The position numbers were made by a program, and so were the translations under genes. From WJMB01 sp964581465 (GTDB lineage: Bacteria > RBG-13-66-14), in contig CAZOOP010000018.1 of the NCBI GenBank assembly GCA_964581465.1, positions 1 to 60,248 on the forward strand: 60,248 nt of DNA, written 5' to 3'. Positions 54,157 through 60,248 of the stretch are shown here, in pieces; position 1 is the first letter of the stretch; every line of letters begins with the position of its first letter. The notes beneath the pieces are model-generated. The model saw only the letters and a program-made list of their open reading frames with translations, made no database searches and was not told the origin of the DNA.

Positions 54157-54479
54157 GGGATAGTATACCCAGTCCGGACCGGATCGTGAATGTAACCTGC
54201 TGATAGTAAACGTGATGATCAGCATTATCTAGTCACAAACGGGCAGTTGGAAGAGTGGCGGCTTAAATAGATGTGATTTGTAGCAATTCTAGATACTAGC
54301 ACACTTGAATTTGCCCGGTGATCAGTGGGCTATCTGGAGATAAGTGTAGAAATAACAAGGAGTAAAAGGCACGCAACATAAGTGTTTGATAATAAATTAA
54401 GCATAGTCGGGAGGGCGGAGAGGACCAAACAAACGGCTCTTAACCAGTCTGATTTGGTCCGATAATGCTCCATGATGCC
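54157..54479 (+). mobile_element. MITE family copy M4 (about 323 bp)
   Basis: Left end GGGATAGTATACCCAGTCCG. Right end GGTCCGATAATGCTCCATGA, finishing GATGCC. The right end resembles the IS1595-like remnant's end (GGTCCGATCAGGTTACATGA, then TGCC). Full length. Confidence 0.75.
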
Positions 54480-54484
54480 AAAAA

Positions 54485-54589
54485 CGACCCTCCCGAACCA
54501 ACGGCACCCGTACATACGCCATAAAAAAACTGCCCCAAAAACAACCGATCCTTCCGAACTACGACAACCGCACATAGGCCCAAAAAAAT
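54485..54589 (+). repeat. Two-unit tandem repeat between MITEs M4 and M5
   Basis: Two units of about 60 bp align: CGACCCTCCCGAACCAACGG with CCCGTACATACGCC at 54485, and CGATCCTTCCGAACTACGAC with ACCGCACATAGGCC at 54547. Both end in a run of A that resembles the tRNA-Gly terminator tract at 54913. Confidence 0.65.
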
Positions 54590-54910
54590 GGCATCGTATA
54601 CCCTATCTGGACCTGATCGTGATTGTATACTGTTGATAATAGAGGCTATACTCTTATGATGCCTGCCACAAAACGGGTAGTCAAAAAGTGGCAAATAACT
54701 CGGGCCTGATCCTTGGCGAACCTGGATACCAGTGGACCTGTATCTACTCTGGAAGCAGATTGATACAGAAGCGTAAGTGTCATAATATCATGCATTAAAG
54801 GCATACCAAATGAAAGCTTGCTGCTAGAAGGCGTATTTCAGGGAGTCAATAACGGCCCGGCAGGTCGTTCTCAATCAGCCTGATTTGGTCCGAACACGTT
54901 CCATGATGCC
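54590..54910 (+). mobile_element. MITE family copy M5 (321 bp)
   Basis: Best-preserved copy. The left end is GGCATCGTATACCCTATCTG and the right end GGTCCGAACACGTTCCATGA, finishing TGCC. It is bracketed by A-rich tracts (CAAAAAAAT and ATAAAAAAAC). It is inserted at the foot of the tRNA-Gly terminator. Confidence 0.8.
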
Positions 54911-54912
54911 AT

Positions 54913-54937
54913 AAAAAAACCGGCCCCCTGGGGCCGG
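54913..54937 (-). terminator. Terminator of tRNA-Gly
   Basis: On the minus strand CCGGCCCC and GGGGCCGG form a stem followed by seven T. It begins 1 nt after the encoded CCA end. Confidence 0.9.
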
Positions 54938-54938
54938 A

Positions 54939-55013
54939 TGGAGCGGGAAACGAGATTTGAACTCGCGACCCTCGCCTTGGCAAGGCGATGCTCTACCACT
55001 GAGCTATTCCCGC
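54939..55013 (-). tRNA. tRNA-Gly (GCC), CCA encoded
   Basis: The 75 nt cloverleaf on the minus strand has acceptor GCGGGAA/TTCCCGC, D-arm GCTCAGTGGTAGAGC, anticodon stem TCGCC/GGCGA with loop TTGCCAA (anticodon GCC), T-arm with GTTCAAATC, discriminator T and encoded CCA. Confidence 0.97.
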
Positions 55014-55028
55014 TGGAAGGCGGGGAGT

Positions 55029-55058
55029 ATTAAAGCACAGGGCCGGGTGGAGTGTCAA
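55029..55058 (-). promoter_or_regulatory. Promoter of tRNA-Gly
   Basis: On the minus strand TTGACA (55058-55053), 18 nt, then TTTAAT (55034-55029) preceded by TGTGC. It lies about 15 bp upstream of the tRNA, the strongest promoter seen in the window. Confidence 0.8.
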
Positions 55059-55114
55059 GGGGGAGTGGAGGGGAAAGCGGGACCGATGGTTTTAATTGGG
55101 AATGCCGAGCGCGG

Positions 55115-55125
55115 CGTGCTATAAT
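55115..55125 (+). promoter_or_regulatory. Extended -10 promoter upstream of the lipoprotein gene at 55365
   Basis: CGTGCTATAAT, with TATAAT at 55120-55125. No clear -35. The gene starts 240 bp downstream. Confidence 0.5.
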
Positions 55126-55364
55126 CATTCAATTGCGTCGCCGGGGTCATTGTGATATTTGTGCCCCCAGTCGGAGATAAGTGGCGTAATTGAGTGGTGG
55201 CGCGAGGAATAACTATGTAATGCGTGAACATGCGTGATTAGGTTTATCAAGGTACCTCAATCGAACCTGTTCGGGATTACTCGATTTACCCGGGCTGCGC
55301 GGGAATGACGACACCTTGCCTTCTCGGGTAGTGATCAGTGACAACAGACAACGGAGGTAAAACC

Positions 55365-56141
55365 ATGCGCAAGGGACTCTTTTTGCTTTTGGCCGTGGCG
55401 CTGGGCGCGCTGTTCATCGGCGGCTGCACCACGGGCACCGGGGAGACCGGTGACAAGATCGACACCGAGGCCTTCTTCCCCAACGAGAAGGACAACTACT
55501 GGACCTATCTGGTCGAGGGCGACGGCGCCGATTACAACCAGACCCAGACGATCATGGACGAGCCCGATGTTCTCCTGGCCGGTCAGCAGCGTATCCGCAT
55601 CCAGAACGACAGCGACGATGACGGTGATTACCTGGATGTGGAAATCACCGACAACGAAACGGACTCCCTCCAGATGACCGGTCTGGAGCTATACCAGAAC
55701 GGCAGCCGCGTGGAACGCGAGTTCTGGGATGACAACCCCTTCATGATGCTGGTCTGGGATGATTACGGCATCAACGACGGCGACGAGTGGGATGCCTGGG
55801 AGATCACGGGCTTCGACAATCCCTGGTTCTGGGGCCTGCCGGACGGCCTGATGGACTCCCTCGGTATGCTCCTGACCGCCGAGGTCGATGGCACCGATGA
55901 CTTCACCTACGGCGACGACACCCTGACGGCCTACAAGATCGTCGTCAGCGGCGACGCCACCTTCGAGCAGGACGACGAAGACCCCGAGGATTGGGGCAGC
56001 TACAACTGGCAGCGCGACTACTACTTCGTCCCCGAGTTCGGTTACGTCAAGATTCAGGAGTATCAGGAGCAGTACGGTCAGATGATCGAAGCCGACACCT
56101 ATACCCTGATCGACACCAACGTTCCGGTGCCGACGCAGTAG
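55365..56141 (+). CDS. Predicted acidic lipoprotein
   Basis: 258 residues. The signal sequence ends FIGGC, so lipidation at Cys19 is expected. The mature protein is very acidic (for example NDSDDDGDYLD, GDDTLTAYK) and rich in Tyr and Trp, with a final YYFVPEFGYVKIQEYQ strand that is common in Gram-negative outer-membrane-facing lipoproteins. Function is unknown. ATG 55365 follows GGAGG. A terminator is at 56168. Confidence 0.8.
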   Translation: MRKGLFLLLAVALGALFIGGCTTGTGETGDKIDTEAFFPNEKDNYWTYLVEGDGADYNQTQTIMDEPDVLLAGQQRIRIQNDSDDDGDYLDVEITDNETDSLQMTGLELYQNGSRVEREFWDDNPFMMLVWDDYGINDGDEWDAWEITGFDNPWFWGLPDGLMDSLGMLLTAEVDGTDDFTYGDDTLTAYKIVVSGDATFEQDDEDPEDWGSYNWQRDYYFVPEFGYVKIQEYQEQYGQMIEADTYTLIDTNVPVPTQ

Positions 56142-56167
56142 GCGGCTTCACTTGAAGTCGATTCGTC

Positions 56168-56194
56168 AAAGGGACCGCTCCGGCGGTCCCTTTG
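56168..56194 (+). terminator. Terminator after the lipoprotein gene
   Basis: AAAGGGACCGC pairs with GCGGTCCCTTT (56168-56193). The right arm itself supplies TTT. Confidence 0.8.
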
Positions 56195-56241
56195 CTCACC
56201 ATCTGTGGGCCACCCACCCCGGCGGTGGTGGAACGGCGGCC

Positions 56242-56252
56242 TGTGCTATAAT
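56242..56252 (+). promoter_or_regulatory. Extended -10 promoter of the lipoprotein-ogt-cca-rlmD string
   Basis: TGTGCTATAAT (TATAAT 56247-56252), identical to 41603-41613. The first gene starts 51 bp downstream. Confidence 0.65.
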
Positions 56253-56303
56253 CCAGCGTTGAACCAACGAGGGCTGCCTGTCTGATAAATCCGGAGGTGC
56301 GCG

Positions 56304-56840
56304 ATGCGACACGGAAGAGTGCTTTGGTCGATTTTTATCCTTCTTGTGCTCTTCGGCTTGTGCGGCCTGGTCGGCTGTGAAGGTGAAGAATCCGAGGTTG
56401 AAGGCGAAACCGAGGGCGACGAGGTTTCCGAGGCGGATGGCGAGGGCGCCGACGCCGAGCTGCTCAAGGCCGAGGCCGTGGGCGCGGCCTTCCTCGAGGT
56501 CGTCGAGGCGGTCGACGACGGCGACTACGACAGCGTCACGGCGATGTACACCGCCGATTCGCTGGCCTTCTTCGAGACCGTCTACGCCGAGAATCCCGAG
56601 CTGGGCTCGGCCGAGGAGGACATCGCGGCGGCCTGGTCGGCCCATCGCGACGCCTTCGGCGAACCCTTCGAGGCCGATGATTACCGGGTCCGCAACCTCA
56701 ACCTGGACGCCGGGACCGCCGAGGTCCACTGGCGCTATCCCGACGAGGACGGCGAGCTGGAGAACGCCACCTTCTTCGCCCTGGAGGACGGCGCCTGGAA
56801 GCTCTCACTGGAGCTGGGCGCCACCCCGACGACCCAGTGA
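56304..56840 (+). CDS. Small predicted lipoprotein
   Basis: 178 residues. The lipobox LVGC gives a mature protein starting at Cys25, followed by a Glu-rich spacer (EGEESEVEGETEGDEV). The rest (AVDDGDYDSVTAMYT, WRYPDEDGELENATFFALED) fits an NTF2-like DUF4878 fold, similar in style to the lipoprotein at 36755. ATG 56304 follows GGAGG. The next start overlaps the stop (GTGA). Confidence 0.75.
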   Translation: MRHGRVLWSIFILLVLFGLCGLVGCEGEESEVEGETEGDEVSEADGEGADAELLKAEAVGAAFLEVVEAVDDGDYDSVTAMYTADSLAFFETVYAENPELGSAEEDIAAAWSAHRDAFGEPFEADDYRVRNLNLDAGTAEVHWRYPDEDGELENATFFALEDGAWKLSLELGATPTTQ

Positions 56841-57373
56841 GCGGTGGAGCGAGTCGACGGTTGATCGAGGCGGCCTGGCCCGACGGCGAGCCCCTGCGCG
56901 TCGGCCTGGAGCTCTCCGGCGGCCGCCTGTCACGCCTGGTGCTCGCCGCCGATCCCGTCCGCTTCCTGGTGGGCCGCGAGGGTGCCAGTCCCGGAGATGA
57001 TAATGTCTTCGAGACGGCCCATCGGCAGATCGGCGAGTACCTCGCCGGGCGACGGCTCCGCTTCGAGCTGCCTCTGGCCCCGGCGGGAACGGTCTTTCAA
57101 CGCTCGGTCTGGGAGGAACTGGGCCGCATCGAGGCGGGCGCGACGGTGACCTACGGCGAGCTCGCCGACCGGATCGGTCGGCCTCGCGCTGCCCGGGCCG
57201 TGGGCAACGCCGTGGGTGCCAACCCCCTGCCCCTGCTGATCCCCTGCCACCGGGTCACGGCGGCGGGCGGGCTGGGAGGCTTCGGCGATCAGAGCCCGGC
57301 CGCCCTGACCCTCAAGCGTCGGCTGCTGGAGCACGAGGGGGGCCTCGCCGCCGGGATAAATGGTCCGTTTTGA
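56837..57373 (+). CDS. ogt: Methylated-DNA-protein cysteine methyltransferase
   Basis: A 178-residue suicide enzyme that removes O6-alkyl groups from guanine in DNA. The acceptor cysteine is in IPCHRV. Nearby NAVGANPLP and VTYGELADRIGRP are the normal context, with the arginine finger and helix-turn-helix. The start is GTG 56837, overlapping the lipoprotein stop. The stop overlaps the TTG of the next gene. Confidence 0.93.
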   Translation: MSGGASRRLIEAAWPDGEPLRVGLELSGGRLSRLVLAADPVRFLVGREGASPGDDNVFETAHRQIGEYLAGRRLRFELPLAPAGTVFQRSVWEELGRIEAGATVTYGELADRIGRPRAARAVGNAVGANPLPLLIPCHRVTAAGGLGGFGDQSPAALTLKRRLLEHEGGLAAGINGPF

Positions 57374-58851
57374 ACGCCGTGGCGACTGCTGTGTGCGTGG
57401 TCTCACTTACAAATCCGCAAGCCGGGCAGATGGGGAAGATGATAGACGGCAACCACCAGGCTCTGAGGCCTATCCTGGACCGCGTCCGCGCCGCCGGCGG
57501 CCGTCTCTGGCTGGTCGGCGGCGCCCTGCGCGATCTACTGCTGGAGCGTCCCGACCTCGCGGCGCGTCCTCCGGACTTCGAGCGCCTGCTCACCCTGCTC
57601 CGCCAACGGGAGGTCGATCTGGCCACCGACCTTCGTCCGGAGCGGATGCTGGCGCTCTTTCCCGGTTCCCGGGCTGTCGGCGCCCGCTTCGGCACGGTCC
57701 AGGTGGTGCTGGGTGACGAGGTCTACGAGGTCACCGCCCTGCGCCGCGAAGGTGCCTACAGTGACGGGCGGCGACCCGACGAGGTCTCCTTCACCGCTGA
57801 TATCGAACAGGACCTGGCTCGGCGGGACTTCACCGTCAACGCCCTGGCCTGGGAGCTGCCCGAGGGCGGCCTGCTCGATCCCTTCGGTGGGCTGGAGGAC
57901 CTGGAGGATGGAGTGCTCCGCTCGGTGGGTCGGGCCGGGGATCGCCTGGCCGAGGACGGCTTGCGCGCCTACCGGGCCTGCCGTTTCGCCGCGACCCTGG
58001 AGTTCGCACTCGATGATGAACTGGTCGACGCCCTGATCGAGAACGTCGAGTGCGCCCGAGGGGTGGCCTGGGAACGCATCGGCGCCGAGTTGAACAAGGC
58101 CGTGACGGCCCGGCGTCCCGGGCTCTGCTTCGAGCTGCTGCGCCGCTCCGGGCTCTTGGAGCACTGCCTGCCCGAGCTGGCCGCCTGCTACGGCGTACCC
58201 CAGAGCAAGGGGCACGAAATGGACGTTTACGACCACAGCCTGCGGGCCTGTGACGCCGCGCCGGTGGACAAGCCCGTCGTGCGCTGGGCGGCGCTGCTCC
58301 ACGACATCGGCAAGCCCGTGGTCCGCCGTCGGGACGGTGTCGGCTGGACCTTCCATGGTCACGAGGTCGCCTCGGCGGAGTTGGCCGAGCGGGCTCTGCG
58401 TCGATTGCGTCTGGAACGCGATCTGCGCGAACGAGCCGTTCATCTGATCCGACGGCATATGTTCCTCTACACACCGGAATGGGGCGACGCGGCGGTGCGA
58501 CGTTTCGTCCGCCGGGTGGGAGCGGCGAACCTGGCCGATCTGATCGATCTGGCCCTGGCCGACCGGTTGGCCAAGCGCCGTGAATCCTCCTTCCAGCAAC
58601 CCACCGACATCGTCGAGCTGCTGGAACGCATCGAGGAGCTGGGCGCTCTCGACGGCGCGTTGAGCGTCGAAGACCTGGCCCTTGACGGCCGCGATCTGCT
58701 CGAGTTGACCGGGCGCGACCCCGGACCCTGGGTGGGCCGGCTGCTCGGAGAGCTGCTGGAGGCCGTTTTGGATCGCCCGGGGCTAAACACCCGCGAGGAT
58801 TTGATAGAATACGCCCGTGAGCTGCTGGAGTCGGGAGGATTCGATGACTGA
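57370..58851 (+). CDS. cca: CCA-type tRNA nucleotidyltransferase with HD domain
   Basis: 493 residues from TTG 57370 (coupled to ogt); ATG 57430 or 57439 would also fit and would bring the start nearer the family. Motif A LVGGALRDLLL is followed by about 13 extra residues, then REVDLATDLRPE, where most members have DxDxAT. Here the first Asp is Glu81 (numbered from 57370). RRDFTVNALAW and the arm RRSGLLEHCLPELA follow. An HD domain (HDIGKPVVRR, FHGHEVAS) is present. Full CCA, A-only or C-only addition cannot be told; both tRNAs here encode CCA. Confidence 0.87.
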   Translation: MNAVATAVCVVSLTNPQAGQMGKMIDGNHQALRPILDRVRAAGGRLWLVGGALRDLLLERPDLAARPPDFERLLTLLRQREVDLATDLRPERMLALFPGSRAVGARFGTVQVVLGDEVYEVTALRREGAYSDGRRPDEVSFTADIEQDLARRDFTVNALAWELPEGGLLDPFGGLEDLEDGVLRSVGRAGDRLAEDGLRAYRACRFAATLEFALDDELVDALIENVECARGVAWERIGAELNKAVTARRPGLCFELLRRSGLLEHCLPELAACYGVPQSKGHEMDVYDHSLRACDAAPVDKPVVRWAALLHDIGKPVVRRRDGVGWTFHGHEVASAELAERALRRLRLERDLRERAVHLIRRHMFLYTPEWGDAAVRRFVRRVGAANLADLIDLALADRLAKRRESSFQQPTDIVELLERIEELGALDGALSVEDLALDGRDLLELTGRDPGPWVGRLLGELLEAVLDRPGLNTREDLIEYARELLESGGFDD

Positions 58852-60139
58852 GCGACTGCACCGCCTGCGCCTGGACGACATCGCCGGACCCGACGCCGTG
58901 GGCCGCCTGGACGGCAAGGCGGTCTTCGTCCGTGGCGGGGCGCCAGGCGACCTCGTTCTGGTCGAGTTGATCTCCCAGCGCCGCAGCTACGCCAAGGGGC
59001 GGATCCATCAGGTGTTGGAAGGCGGTCCGGAACGCGTCGAGCCGCCCTGTCCCCACTACGGCGATTGCGGGGGCTGCGACTGGCTGCACCTGGAGCCGGC
59101 CGCCCAGCTCGGCTACAAGGCCAAGTTGGTCGGCGATCTGGCCCGCAAGATCGCTCGCCTCGAACTCGACCCGCTCGAAGTGACCCCCAACGAATACCTG
59201 GGCTACCGGGATCGCGCCCGTTTGCAAACGGCTTGGCGTCGCGGTGGTCTCGAGCTGGGCTTCTACGCCGCCGGCAGCCACCACCTGGTGGCTGTCGAGG
59301 GCTGTCCGTTGTGGGCCGCGCCGCTCAACACCGCTCTAGGGTCGCTACGTTGCCTGCTGGCCGGTCGTTTGGGTCGGGCCGGCGGCTGGCATCAATTGGA
59401 AGCCGTCGAGCTGGAAACCGCCCGCGAGGGCTGGGCGCTCTGCCTGCGCTTCGCGCGTCCCAGACCACCACGCCTGCCCTGGAGGGAACTGGCCGCTGAG
59501 TTGGGCGGACTGGTCAGCCTGCGGGCCGCCGGGACCAGGGAGGGCTTCGTCGCCTGGGGAGCTGAGCGTATCCGCCCCCGGACACCCTCACTGGAGCAGC
59601 TCAAGACCACCGGTGTGTTCGGTCAGCCCAGCGATGCCGGGGCCCGCTGGCTGCTGGGACGCCTGCGCTCCGTGCTGGAATCCCGGCGTCCCGCCGTACT
59701 CTGGGACCTCTACGGCGGCTACGGCCTGCTGGGTCGACTCGCTCCCGAGGGTACCCGCGCTCTCTGGCTGGTCGAATCCGACACCGCCGCCGTCGAGGAC
59801 GCCGCCCTCAACCTGCGGGGCCGTGCCGCCGAGGTCTTCATCACCGAGGGTTTGGTCGAGGATGCCCTGAGCCGCGGCGCTCCCGCCGAGGTCGATAGGC
59901 CCGGGTTGGTGATCCTCGACCCACCGCGCAGCGGCTTGCGCCCCGGTGTGCTGGACGCTCTGGTTAAAGTGAGACCGCCGGTCCTGTTCTACGCCGCCTG
60001 CAACCCGGCCCGTTTCTGGCGCGACGCCCGCGGTCTGCTGGACGCCGGATACCTCCTGGGCAACCTCGAGGCCTTCGATATGGCGCCCCAGACCCACCAC
60101 CTGGAGTTGAGCGCGGTTTTTGAATCGAATGCCGACTGA
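58844..60139 (+). CDS. rlmD: 23S rRNA (uracil-5-)-methyltransferase, RlmD/TrmA-like
   Basis: 431 residues. An N-terminal TRAM domain is followed by iron-sulphur ligands CPHYGDCGGCDWLHL. The SAM-binding strand is DLYGGYGLLGRLAP. The catalytic region has ILDPPRSGLRPG and YAACNPARFWRD (Cys in CNP). It resembles RlmD/RumA more than TrmA because of the Cys cluster. ATG 58844 lies behind GGGAGGAT and overlaps the cca end by 8 bp. Exact rRNA position is inferred from the family only. Confidence 0.85.
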   Translation: MTERLHRLRLDDIAGPDAVGRLDGKAVFVRGGAPGDLVLVELISQRRSYAKGRIHQVLEGGPERVEPPCPHYGDCGGCDWLHLEPAAQLGYKAKLVGDLARKIARLELDPLEVTPNEYLGYRDRARLQTAWRRGGLELGFYAAGSHHLVAVEGCPLWAAPLNTALGSLRCLLAGRLGRAGGWHQLEAVELETAREGWALCLRFARPRPPRLPWRELAAELGGLVSLRAAGTREGFVAWGAERIRPRTPSLEQLKTTGVFGQPSDAGARWLLGRLRSVLESRRPAVLWDLYGGYGLLGRLAPEGTRALWLVESDTAAVEDAALNLRGRAAEVFITEGLVEDALSRGAPAEVDRPGLVILDPPRSGLRPGVLDALVKVRPPVLFYAACNPARFWRDARGLLDAGYLLGNLEAFDMAPQTHHLELSAVFESNAD

Positions 60140-60162
60140 TCCATAGTCATCAATTTATGGAA

Positions 60163-60248
60163 GGCCTCACGTAACCTGATCGGACCAATTGAGCAGTGCA
60201 TCCTGCAGGTAGTCGGGAGTGTTTTCGTCGTTTCTGTGGTTGAATCGG
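60163..60248 (+). mobile_element. MITE family copy M6 (left end, runs off the window)
   Basis: GGCCTCACGTAACCTGATCG continuing GGACCAATTGAGCAGTG matches the left end of M1 base for base over most of its length and the IS1595-like remnant end. The rest lies beyond the window or is diverged after 60210. Confidence 0.6.

Overview
This is a roughly 60 kb bacterial chromosomal segment. It is GC-rich in its genes and noticeably AT-richer in several intergenic islands. Secreted proteins with FlgD-like C-terminal sorting domains (1-84, 4000-4551), TrmFO, HprK, hydrogenase maturases, an intramolecular tandem cyclase and very large multi-PAS kinases suggest an uncultivated lineage in or near the Fibrobacterota-Chlorobi-Bacteroidota assemblage or a neighbouring candidate phylum. 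I cannot name the phylum from this window. At least eight genes appear to start with TTG, and the best housekeeping promoters carry an extended -10 of the form TGTGCTATAAT.

Layout. 1-5.7 kb: end of a secreted protein, deoB, a secreted DUF4015 glycosidase-like protein, a secreted protein split by an in-frame TGA, and a low-GC SH3-domain gene next to a MITE. 5.8-9.3 kb (minus strand): ribF-truB and guaB3. 9.6-14 kb: two AIM24 genes flanking a wrecked IS1595-type transposase, then a GNAT acetyltransferase and a PLP racemase. 14.6-18.8 kb: a soluble-adenylyl-cyclase-like regulator. 19.3 kb: tRNA-Phe. 20.5-25 kb: a SpoIIE-type phosphatase, trmFO, a Usp protein and a membrane protein in one overlapping string. 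25-34.2 kb: an NtrC-type sigma54 activator and two giant sensor kinases. 35-38 kb: PTS EIIA, HprK, a lipoprotein and YraN. 38-41.6 kb: an FmdB-like zinc ribbon, Hsp20, EF-P, AccB and an AhpD-like protein. 41.9-45.7 kb: an operon of MATE, eIF2B-like, alpha/beta hydrolase and metallo-beta-lactamase genes. 46-52.3 kb (minus strand): an AlbA-type protein, an aspartase/fumarase, and hydE-hydF. 53-60 kb: thiD, mobile-element debris, tRNA-Gly, two lipoproteins, ogt, a CCA-type nucleotidyltransferase and an RlmD-like methyltransferase.

The most striking content is non-coding. Seven intergenic copies (A-G) of a nested palindromic element of about 190 bp are scattered across the window. Each has two 18-26 bp inner arms facing each other across a 41-45 nt loop. 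In six copies an outer inverted repeat of 16-18 bp encloses them. The inner arms read TTGGCACGTTTCTTGC inward from both sides. This keeps the GG-N10-GC spacing of sigma54 (-24/-12) promoters, so each element looks like a convergent pair of sigma54-type promoters. The outer arms sit where enhancer-binding sites would be expected. Differences between copies are almost always matched in both arms. Five copies lie 0-28 bp past a stop codon, and two probably lie in the 5' leader of the next gene.

A second family, AT-rich MITEs of about 320 bp (4840, 34402, 52461, 54157, 54590, 60163), has ends matching the end of the IS1595-like remnant at 11131. A third repeat of about 343 bp occurs at 19617 and 52670.
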